From contig VXCM01000041.1 in NCBI GenBank assembly GCA_014773175.1, positions 47,427-111,426 on the forward strand: DNA of 64,000 nucleotides, given 5' to 3'. The position numbers and the translations under genes were made by a program. Shown here one piece after another: positions 36,903 to 48,600 of the stretch. Each line of letters starts with the position of its first letter. Positions within the stretch are counted from its first letter, which is position 1. The notes under the pieces were generated by a model, which ran no database searches, was not told the DNA's origin, and was given only the letters and a program-made list of their open reading frames with translations. Source of the DNA: Lucifuga dentata. Lineage: Eukaryota; Chordata; Actinopteri; Ophidiiformes; Bythitidae.

Positions 36903-37553
36903 TTAAAGGACCATATCGGCTATTTTGCATGTTTGAGCCTATTATATGCAATTTTCATGCATGTTACGTTACTGACAATCATGTCCCAAAGGATAAAACT
37001 GTATTTCAGCTTTCTTGACATTCTGCAAAATCTCTTAATCTTTCAAAATCAAATATTAAAGCGACACATCCACCTTAAAAATCAATGTTTTGCCTGCTAA
37101 TAGTTACACAGAGTTATGAAGTTATGATTGTTTAAATTCTTTGATAAATGCAGGCCTTCTTTTGGGACTATATTCCCCAGCATACATTCACTCTGTGCTT
37201 TTCATTGCACTTAAATGCTAAAGTTACATAACTTCAAAAAAAAACAAAAAAAAACCTGAGTGTACATGTTCACAATGATGAATTACCTATCCCAAAAATG
37301 TTTCAAGTATTAACAAGTTGATTTTAATAGCGTACCAGAATGAACTGAAACCAATGACGGTCTGGAAGGTAAGAAAAANTTGATTTTAATAGCGTACCAG
37401 AATGAACTGAAACCAATGACGGTCTGGAAGGTAAGAAAAAAAATTTTAATTCACCATTCTAGTAGTATGCTTTAGGAAATTATTGTCAGTAATGTGTATG
37501 CAAATCCAATATATTAGGCTCAAACATGCAAAATGGACGGTATGGTCCTTTAA
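36903..37553. mobile_element. TTAA-flanked transposon copy E, nested in E'
   Basis: Starts TTAA|AGGACCATATCGG and ends ACGGTATGGTCCT|TTAA, carrying long inverted ends. It interrupts another copy of its own family, so the TTAA on each side can be identified as a target-site duplication. Its true length is about 590 bp once the N-split 61-bp duplication (37318-37440) is counted once. Confidence 0.9.
37318..37440. repeat. 61-bp perfect direct duplication split by one N
   Basis: Bases 37318-37378 recur at 37380-37440 with N at 37379 between them, inside transposon copy E. Sister transposon copies have the segment once. Confidence 0.85.
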
Positions 37554-38377
37554 AATTTAATTTTTAAAGATTAGGGTATTCGGAAAAATAAAAAGGGAAA
37601 CTAAAATTCAGCTGTATGTTTTAGAAAATGATTGTCAGTGACGAAACGTGTATACGGGTAGTATAATTGGGCTTAAAACATGCAAAATCACCGGTATGGT
37701 CCTTTAACACATCTCTCTTTTGCAGGGAAAACTGCTACGTTAAAACTGTGGCTGTATGTGAAATGAGCTTATGAACACGTGAAAACATTGTGTAGGCAAG
37801 CTTTATCGTTAATTTTTTAATATAATTTTTAAGACTTAATCTGTTAAATGAGGCAGAGGAGGCGGCTTTCATATGTTCAACTCAAATGTGTTCCCTGAGG
37901 GCTCGAAATAATCTTTTTGATCTGTCACACACGAAGCAAAACCAACAAATATGTCACATGCTAACATTGGTAGCTAGCTGATAAAGACTGTTATGTAACA
38001 AAACTATGAAAAAGCGCCAATTATTGCGCTTTAAAGTGATGGACAAAAGCCAAGAACACTTAACGTGTCTAGACTAGCTGAAGGAGGAGTGGAATTGTAG
38101 GTTAAGACTCGGGAACACGGAGGTAATAACACATTACTTACTTATCTTGACCGGGTCAGAAAATATTATTAAAAGTACACTAAAGTACACAACGTGCCTG
38201 TAATATCTTTTGTTGTGGCTAACATTAATACTCGACAAAGGCATTCTAATGTAAGCGACGTCCTTCTAGTTGCAACAAAACATTGCTGCGACGAAAAAAT
38301 GTACAGTAGAAACAAAACTTACTATCAAAGTAGGTCAAAAAGAAGCTTGTTATGAGTTTATGTGAGAAGTATTTTAC

Positions 38378-38450
38378 CTGAATTTACTGGCCACTGTTCA
38401 GTGAAACGTTGATGTAGCAGGTCGCCATAACACCGGAAATCTTATACCGG
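38378..38450 (-). other. eogt: Predicted EOGT noncoding first exon and promoter
   Basis: On the minus strand a donor CAG|GTAAAAT has its GT at 38377-38376, just downstream of a CpG-containing stretch with CCGGAA (ETS-like) motifs. The coding exon at 36190 has an acceptor with no start codon upstream in frame, so a noncoding first exon is required. The transcription start is not resolved. Confidence 0.4.
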
Positions 38451-39134
38451 CATGCAATACCTATCCACGAACACTGGGTGGAGCTGTGGAGCACAGTTTC
38501 CAGTCTAGGCGCGCCTCAGCTGACAAATACCCACTTCAACCTTTATTTAAGAACATTTTAAGATAAATGTCGATATAAAAACGAGATTCATCGTCTATGT
38601 ACTACATCACAGACTATGTTTTGAAATAAACTGAAAAAGCGTGATGTTTTTGTAGATTTTATCCAATTTTTACTTGTTCCTGAAAACACTGGAGGTACAA
38701 CAGGCGTTTCACCTATAAAACCAGTCAGTTCAGGTAATATCACATTATTTTTATAGCTATTGTTGGTCTTTTTTATAACTGTATGAAGATGTTTTTAGAA
38801 CATGTAACAAGACTTGAACATTCTTGTGTGTAGCATTTTAAGAACAGCAACGTATCAGTAAGAGCTCTGTGATGCTGCTTGAGATAAGCAGATATGGAGA
38901 ATGGATGGATGATTGTTGCTGTTCCTGGTGTTATTACCACCTGCATAGATACCGAGGTGATTTTTGTAAACTCTTTAAAATCTTTTTCTTTGTTGTTCTT
39001 TAGGGTTAAATTGTATGTTTAAAAAAAAAAAAAATTGTAATATGATCTGATCAGGTGGCACTGGCATGAAAAATGTGCAATTTCATGCAATTAAATAAAA
39101 AAAATAGTATTTTCATCCCCCAGATAAATGTTTG

Positions 39135-39140
39135 TTTATT
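39135..39140 (-). terminator. tmf1: Candidate TMF1 poly(A) signal
   Basis: Minus-strand AATAAA about 530 nt past the TMF1 stop. A variant ATTAAA lies nearer, around 39255. The EOGT promoter begins less than 0.8 kb further on. Confidence 0.4.
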
Positions 39141-39667
39141 TACATATTTTTACATAATAAATCAACTTTCCAGGGTTCCAATTATGGACTATGAAACCAC
39201 ATTTTGTGATCTGTAAGGAAGTATAATAAAAATTAAATTATTTTTTATACTTTTTTAATCCTTTATGTATTTGGAAATGCAGGAGGAGGAAACTGTATAG
39301 TGCAAATAACCATCACCATCTAGTCTATTCAATACTGTCAAAGGTTCAATCATCAGAACTTATATCTAAAGTAACGTGTATTAAGTCCCAGAAACTGACA
39401 TCTGAATTACAGACAACCCTTCATATTGATTCTGTGATCTGCACTGTATGCTACGCATACTCCTAGTTTCCCCATTTAAATAGATAAAGGTAATATTATA
39501 ATTATGTAAAATAAAACAATAAAGAATAAATCAAAGTTTCTTGCAACACAGTGATGAAACTTAAAACTTCCTCCATCTCTTACAGTGAATGTATGCGTGG
39601 CAAAGCTGGTTAATTGATTTGTTTGCATGAATGTGTCCCACAAGTAACAGAGCGCAGTAAAGCCAGT

Positions 39668-42600
39668 CTATTTTTGGTTCTGCAGCAGTTCATCAATCTG
39701 GGTTTTATACATGTTCTTCACATCCTCTAGGTCCAGTCTCAGCTCCTCTGCCTCTTCAGCCTTTTCTCCATACATCTGCAGGATGGTGTTGTGCCTCTGT
39801 TCTAGATCCTGAAATGCACAATCACACACACAAAAAAAAAGACATCTGATACACACCACTTCTGATACACAAGCGCCAAGCTGAGTTCTATAGCATTTAA
39901 AATTATTTCACTTTACTTTGCTGATGTACTTAAAAATTCAAGTATTTCAACATTATCAAATAGTCCTATATTATTCAACAGATCCCTACATGTTGCTCAC
40001 CTTGAGCAGAATTTTCAGCTTTGGGATCTCCTTCACCTCGTCCTCCATCTCATCGTTTTGATTGGTGAGTCGGACAAGCTCTTCTGCCATCACAGAACGA
40101 CTTCTCTCCAAACTAGATATTTCGAGCTAAATGACAGGAGGTCAAACAGTTTGCATAGCTGACTCTTACTGTGCACGTCTTATATTTTATTAGTTTAATG
40201 TCTACCCATTTTTGACATTTACTTTTATTACACTTAAATGAACTGAGTTCCATGACAATAAACCAACAATGAAGTAATTTTTATCATCATTAAAAGGAAA
40301 AGAAAGCTAAAGGTGTGTTCAGTTATTCTGACTGATTTAAATTTAGCTCAGGTTGACGTTTGGTGGCAGCTTTCTGAGGTCACCAAACTCCATATGCTTC
40401 AAAAAATCATAAAGGAGTGACCTGTCTGCGCTAACAGGTGAAATATACCTATAAGGGGAGTCGGGCAGAAGTCAGTCAAGTATCACCTACAGTACTGAGA
40501 AGAGGTCTAATCAAGCTCAATAAATGAAAACATCTGTGTGGGTTTTCCGTGATGGATGATAGACAACTATTATGCAATATATAAAAACAGTTCTAAGCCT
40601 ATAAAGTGTTTTATTTCACTGTATTTCACCTGTTAAGATGTGATTACATGCTTACAATGATTGGCCAACCTGGGATCAGCACACAGGTGTTGCCAAAGCC
40701 TATAAGTCTAAAGTCATGATTTTAGAATAGCTGAGGTTTTTGTCTTTTTTTTTTTTTTTANTTTTTTTTTTTTTTTTAATGTAGCAGAACCACCGATCAA
40801 ATCATCTAACTGTAAAGACAGCATATCTGTCTGTCTGTGGCGCCAATATCTCTAGAACCCGGCACTATATGAAGCTGAAATTCGGCAAGAGCATTGCTCA
40901 GGACACAAGGATGTGCAGTGTCGCGTGTGAAGTTGTTTGAATGAACGGTTCTCGTATTGAGCTGTGCCGGTAAAAAGTAGTCAGCGTGGCAGGATACGCT
41001 CCGAGCATCACACCTTATACTCTGGTCCAAATGGCATGGTCTCAACCTGACTCCGTACTGCAAACAAAGCTAGCTCACGAGGACATGCAGAACAAAATTA
41101 TGGCAGGCTGCGGCGCACACCAGAAACTCCAGCCGGTTCCGAACAGGCACATTTTGAACGGGAACTGCACTAGTTAAATTAAAAAGACAAGCGGTAACAT
41201 GATCCCCTAACTTGTGTTTAATTTTTTTTCAATAACTAGTCTCAGTTTGGTCTAATAGTATCTGATTTGTTACCTGTAGCTGTGCTATCTCTCCTTCTCT
41301 CAGTTTAAGCTGAGACTGGAGGTTCTCGATGATGCTGGAGCCTCCAGACAGCCTGGCAGCCTCATACAGGTTGGTCCCGCTCATAGACACAGACATTTGC
41401 ATAGCACCCAGTGTGTGGTCTAAAGAGTCATCCTAAGGAGACAGAGAACACCTGTCATATGACCAGTCAAGCTAAACAAATCACTAGATGAGTAATGCAT
41501 GTACAATTCTTTTCATTTCCTTATTTTATTCTTCTTTTTTTGTATTTGTAGTTCATGTACAAAGCAGTGTTAATGGGCTGTGTACCTGGGAAAGCATAGA
41601 GTTGTGCAGACCAGCGTTTTCCGTCCCACTGATGGAGCTGGAGCGAGACAGTGAGGGAGTGGAGGAGGCTGGAGGCTCTCCTATAGAGTGGGTCATGGCC
41701 TTTCTCTCCTGAAATGGGAAAAAAAAAAAAAAGCTTCAGAAAAAGTTAACTGCCTCATGTACACATATTTAAAACCTAAAAGAAAAATAAGTAAAGATAA
41801 AATTTGCTGACTGGTATAACCTGAAACATGTTACCTTTTCTTTGAGTGCCTCTTGTGCCAGGTAGCTTTTCTTCTTCTCTTGCTCCACCTTCATCTTCTC
41901 CATCTCCAGCTGATTGTGAAGTAGTAGCTGGCAGAAAAAAAAATTGGAAAAAATCTGGAATCTGCTGATAGCATAGACTTACCATTGTTTTGCCCTGCTC
42001 TCAAATAGAAATGCACTTTTCACATTTTATTCATTCTGATAGCTACTTTGTTGTGCCTTTCAATAGTCGATTGTCTTACCAAGTTGAGGTAAAGGCCCCA
42101 GCATTATTTGATCATATGTGAGGAAGCTGTTTCATGGAGAATATGATGACAAGAGGACAGAGCATTACCTTTTCTTTCTTGGCCTCTTCTACCATTCGAA
42201 TGTGCTCTCCTCGCAGATTTTCCAATTCAACATGCTCCCTATATTGACATAATATAATCAAGCATGAGGTCAATGAAAAATGTAGACAAATAAAAACATA
42301 AATTAAGACTGAAATATAATGAAAATCCCCACTAAGCCTTCCTACTGAGGAAAAAGCTGCAGCATATGCATCTAAGAGTGTCTATTCTATGTATCAGTTT
42401 AAACAGTATTAGCTGTTTCATGACATGTAAGATGTACAGGAGAGTGTGCCTGCTGTACTGTTTTACTTTTTTTGCAATTAAACTTTGCAGAATTATCATC
42501 GACCTTTCAGAATAAGAGGAAAAAGTTGACACGAGCCAGCCAGGAGTCGAACCTAGAATCTTCTGATCCGTAGTCAGACGCGTTATCCATTGCGCCACTG

Positions 42601-45600
42601 GCCCAGTATAGCACTCTACAGCTTTTCCACAAAACAAAAGCCTGTAGCACAACAGCTACTACATGCATGAGTGCTCTTATCACGTGAAGGGGGGGAGGGG
42701 CTCTCCCTGGCCATGCTCTCCCTCACAAATGATTCACTCCAAAACACACCAGACAGCATTAGCATCACAAGGGGAGGTGTGGTGATTGGAAGTTTCTGTT
42801 GACCCCAGCCAAAATTAAACATAACAATAAGACTATTTCATTATTCTAGCTTAACCTTGAAACTTCCCTTCATTTTGGAGTCACCCTCAAAAAAAAAAAT
42901 AAATAAAAAAATCCCACTAATACACATTATTAGAAGCTGAAATCAGAATGGGGCACACGTAATTAGAGGCAGAAAATCGAGGGTGATTGCAACAGGAAGA
43001 AATGGAATGCAGCATAAGATTCTTACCGTTACTATGCAAGCTACTGTTACCGTGTGTTCACACATGCAGCAACAAAAACACAGCATGAGACAGAATGCCA
43101 AGCACTCTCATTTGAAAGTTGCATTTCATTTTATGCAAATGTCCTCTGAGGCCAGAGCAAACAGAGGGAGCCACATGCTGATAGACCTGTTGTCATATCA
43201 GAAACTGTGTGATTGAAGCTGAACAGTTATGTAAAACATGTGCCTCGCTCCAAACATCCCCAAAAGCCACAAATTTAATGAGAGTTAATGGAGCACTTGC
43301 CTGTTTCTATCCATATGTGTGTAAGAACAGAAGGGCTGAAGAAGTGAATTCTGCCTATTTTTTTTTATTAATCTTTTTTTATCTCTGTTCTGCAAAACAA
43401 CCTGCAACAATAAAAGTTAATCTGAGGCTCAATATTTACACTTCCCTGGTGGCATTGTGGTTGGTATTCAAACTGCATTTATATAATGTTCTTAAAGCTC
43501 AGTGTCCTGCTCAAGGGAAATAAAATTGTTCTCCATGTTTCACTTGGTGTTCCATAATCAGCCCCAAACAACCTTGACAAACATCTGACACAGGAATTGA
43601 AAACAAATGCAGCTAATATTCCACTTGAGTTGAAATTTGGTGTCAATTTTGTCCTTGTCGAAATGTTACTTAAAGGACCATACCACCCATTTTGCATGTT
43701 TATAAGATATTCAATTTTCATACGTTACGTTACTGACAATCATTTCCCAAAAGATAAAACTGTATTTCAGCTTTCCTGATATTTTGCAAAATCTCTTAAT
43801 TTTTCAAAATCAAATATTCAAGCGATACACCCACCTTAAAAATTGATGTTTCGCCTGCTGATAGTTACGCAGCCTTATGAAGTCACAGTCATTTAAATTT
43901 TTCGATAGACGCAGGGCTTCTTTTGGGACTATATTCCCTGGTGGCGACACATATTCACTCCACACTTCTCATTGCACTTAAAAGCTAAAATTATGTAACT
44001 TTAAAAAAAAAAAAAAAACTGAATACACCTCTTGTTCGCGATGATGTATTACCTATCCCAAGAACATTTCAAGTATCACCAAGTTGATTTTAGCGTACCA
44101 GAATGAACTGAACCTAATGGCAGTCTGGAAGGTAGGAAAAAAAAAATTTAACTCACCATTCCAGTAGTATGCTTTGGGAAATGACTAATGACGTGTATGA
44201 AAATTGAATATATTAGGCTCAAACAGCCAAAATGGATGGTATGGTCCTTTAAGCTATAATTTAGAAATTCAAATAAAATGCCTTAATTAAACATAACTAA
44301 CAATAACAAGCATATGTGTTCCCATCAACCCGACCCCTCACATTCCCATCATACTGGCAAATACAATGCGATTCATCAGGGTACACGATGATGACAGTGT
44401 AATACCACCTGACATAGTAGGTCAGGCCAAGTTGTTACCTGCTGCTCTCATCCTCCATTTTCTCTCTTTTGTTTTTCTCAGCATCCAGCTGTGCCAGGAG
44501 ACGGCCCTTCTCCTGGCGGAGCAGGGAATTCTGGGAGTCCAGAGAGGTCAGCTGGGACTTGATGGACAGCAGTTCTTCTGTCGCTGAACGCTCCTTTTCT
44601 ACAGCAACAGCCAGCTGTGCTTGTGCGTCCGCTGTTGAAAAGAGGGGAAAAAAAGAAAGAGGTGAAACAATTTGTGCACAGCTCTATTTTGATGTTTTTA
44701 AAAGGTTTTGTTAGCACAGCTACATAAACAGTTAAAGGACCATACCGGTTGTTTTAGATGTTTCCAATAAATATTGTCCGCATAAGTTACATTACTGCCA
44801 ACCATTTCTCAAAGTGCATTACTGTAGTGGTACATTTTAGAATTGTTTCTCCTACCTTCAAGATAGGTTTTGGTTTAGTTCATTCCAGTACACTACAAAA
44901 ACTAACTTGTAGAGACTTGAAATGTGCTTGAGACAGGTAATCCATCACAGCAAACCACACACCGAGGATTTGACAAAAAACAAAAAATAACACAAAACAC
45001 AACTAGAAAATGGTTGGTGGTATTTATTGGCCTCAAACATGTCAAAGCACTGGTATGGTCCTTTAAACTCATCCTTCTCACCTAGCCTATCAGAGATGCT
45101 TTTCTCCAGTTTTTCCCAGGATGCTGTCTGGCCCCCCAGCGATGCCTGTAAGTTTTCTATTTGTCGCAGTAGGGGTCGCGTGGCTGAGGTAACACTCTGA
45201 CTGAGCTCCTGGTTCCTGTTCTCTGCCTCCTGAAGCCTCTGTCAAACACAACAACAAAAACGTGGTGTATGTATTCATGTTGGCAAGGCTTTACTCAAAA
45301 CCTGCATTTCTCAAAATTATGGTAATTGTTGCCTTTTATTAAGGATGGGCAGGACTACTTCTAACCAGCATCTGTTACCTGTTGCAGCTCACTGATCTCC
45401 TCCCTCAAATAATCCTCTTTCCTCGCCTGCTGCTGCTCAGCCCTCTGCAGCGCCAGCCTCAGGTCAGCCACCTGTGTGCACCATTAGAGTTACAGAGGTC
45501 ATGTCCAGCTACAACAGGTCATGTCATGTGTATATTATTTATTTATTTTAATTTAGTTTTTTTTTTAAATTTAGTTTATTTAAACAGAGGGCACGCACAA

Positions 45601-48600
45601 GAAACATTTATCTCAAACTGAGACGAGATGCTTTGTACCAGATTTAGCTAACAGCTAATTTCCATCTGCAGTCCCTGGGCAGGTAAACATAAAACAGACT
45701 ACCATAATACATACAATACGTAACATCATACATCAGTACACGAATATCACTTTACACAACCCCAAGTTTCAAAACAGAATAAAATGCCTTAATTAAAAGT
45801 CAAATTAATGTTGACATGCCTGGTTGCTTAGAATCCATTTTTTTTTGCTCCATGTTAAAAGAATAAAATCTGTGCAGGTTTTCAGCTCAGGTGGAAGCTT
45901 ATTCCAATGTATAATGGCCTTAAATGAGGAAGCAGATTGTGCAAAAGTGGTACGTCGTATCGGGATGCTTAAATCAGACCAAGAGGTTCTGCTCATTTGC
46001 TCAGAACGGAGCTGGAGAAAGCTCTTCAATGGAGGAGGAGCAGCATTATGAATTATCTTAAATGCCAGTTGAATATCAGAATGCAGAATGAAATTTTCAA
46101 AATTTAGCAAATTATATTTAGACAATATATTACAGTGATGATAATCCTGTGATTTTTTTTAAATCCAACACCTTTAAGGCTCATTTATATAGAATCTCAC
46201 TTGGTTTTAGAGTAGTCTTACCAGCCTGGGACCAACGAGATGTAGAGTAATTAAAATGTGAAAATATCATTGCATGCAAAAATGTTTTTGATGCTTCTGT
46301 TATTAATGAACTTCTTATATATCTTTTATATCTAGTTTTGACACTAAACCTTGGTAAGATAAAATTTGTCAGAAATCAGTTTTAGCTGGTTCATTCATAG
46401 CAACAAACTTAAACCTGCTTGCTTACATTTACTAAAGCAGATTGTTGTCAGTTGATAGACTACTGGCAGAAGTTTCGCCAGGATCACAGACTCTCAGAAT
46501 GCTAAAAGTTATATTTTCTTTAAATTTGATTTTCCATTCCAGAGAGAAAAATGTTAACTATATCACATACTATGCTACAGGCCAGGTATGCATAACTTTT
46601 ACCTTTTAACTTCTAGCACAAATAATATGTGCATCACTTACCATATTTATCACGATTGAACAGAAGCTTGATATTGATATAATGTACATAAGCAACATGT
46701 GCAGCAGAGTCTGTGTTACCTGGTTGACCAAAGCCTCCTGCTGCATCCGGGCCTCCTCCTGGGCCTTCTCCAGAGCAAGACTCAGCTGCTCCTTGGCCTG
46801 GGTCTCTCTGCTCACAGCGGCTTCTTGAGCTTCACTGGCCCTGCTGGCATTGACCTTGTGGAGTTCTCCCAACTCCCTGACAACAGAATCATATAACAAG
46901 ATTGTCACCACCATTCCTCTATTATATTCTGTAAACCATGAAGAACTATTTTTGAAATGTGAAGTTGACAGGCCTGAAATAAAGCTGTGCAAAGCCTTAC
47001 TGAATGTATTTTATGACCATGTGAAAAAAAAGTTCAGGACTTTGGTGTTGAGACTCAACAGGTGTGTCGGTAAATACTGACACACCCTGTTGTGTAGGTA
47101 TTTACTTATAAGAGTTGTCGAGAGCAGCCTGGAGGCTTCTGTTCGTCTCCTGCAGCTCCTCAGAGTCTGCCTGCAGCTTGCTCAGCTCCTTCTCCTGCCG
47201 CTCCACCATGGCATTTAGCTTCTTTATGTTTTCTCTTTGCTGCTTCTCCACCTCCTCCTTCCCATCCAGAACCTAAACAAAACAAACAGATAGCAGACAC
47301 GATTATGCTGAATACAGTTATACAACTATAAATAAGACTTAGACTAGTTATGAAAGTAACTGAGAAACAAATATCTTATGTTGTTAACGAGATGGAGAAA
47401 AAATATTGCTTTGGATACTTGTTTCGCTGCCTGATCAAATAAAGCACTATGTCCAAGATTCAATTCCAGTAGTTAAACTCTCAAAACTAAGCCCAGCCTC
47501 TACTTAATTTAGGCTGAAACTAAAACAAAATCTAAAAGATAATCCATTAACTTTAGTCTTTACATGTAGTCACTTAAAAAAAAACTGTTACCCAAAACTT
47601 TTGTCATCTTTGAGAATATACAATATGCACAGCTACATTAAGAGATAACAAAATTTAATTATACCATAACATCAGCGCTGAAAATACTGATCTGAATGAA
47701 GCACTGAATATGGCAAAATTATGAAAAGAATGCTGAAAACCAAGTAAAACTTTAAGTAGTTCGGCAAGAAGTAATAACTGATGTAGAAAGAGTAGTGCCC
47801 AGATTACCTTAATCTCCAAACTTTAAAACTACAGTTGTGTTCATAAAAATCATTTGACAAAGACATGGGGAAAATTTCATCCCACTGTTAACATCTGTAG
47901 CCTTGTAACTAATGTTGACCTGCTGTAGGTGCTTGAGCTCCTCCTCCTGCTCCTTCATCTTCTTGTTTTGATTGGTGATTTTCGCGTCACTCTCCTTCTC
48001 CTTCACACGCAGTTTCTTGATGATGTTACTGTGCTGCAGCTGCTGCTTGGACAGCTTTTCACCTGTGGGTGACAGAAACACACTTTCTCAGCTACTTTAG
48101 TTAAACCTCCCAACTAAAATCTGAGGGTATATATACGAGATTTGGGCAATATTTCAATAACAAGGTATAACGTCTGCCTGACAAAGAGTACTTGACAAGT
48201 CACCAGCTTTGCTGCTGGGAAATCATTCTATGGTCCAACTCCAACCAATGCTAAGTGCTAACACACTGAAAATTATCATTTAGCTATTTGTGGTTTTCCA
48301 ACCCTTTTCATTTTAGAGAAATAAGGTTTTAAATAAAGAGAAATTACCAATTCAATCATAAATAATTAATTTTTGTTGTGAACTGGCCAACTCCTGTGTT
48401 GAGGCAAAATACTCCAGTGCATGGCTTTCACCCCTAGGGGTCAGAGAAGTTTAGCAGCAGAATGACGATTGTATACCCAGACTTAATTTTCCAAATTCAT
48501 GGACTTTGACTCACATTCCACATACATCTCTGTATGCTCAGGTCTGACCCATTGAAAAATTGACAAGTTCATGAGGGTCTCTGAAACTCTTTTTTTTTTT

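Larger units (their letters stand above)
36861..37707. mobile_element. Outer, split transposon copy E' hosting copy E
   Basis: Fragments 36861-36902 (AATTTTAAGGTGGGTGTATC and flanks) and 37554-37707 (to GGTATGGTCCT|TTAA) are adjacent parts of one element, separated exactly by copy E at a TTAA. In other copies this site reads CACC-TGAA-TATTTGATTTT. The left half of E' is missing. Confidence 0.8.

Noticed and set aside
45805..46125. Independent host gene inside TMF1
   Set aside because: Its sequence has the form of a LINE reverse transcriptase C-terminus.
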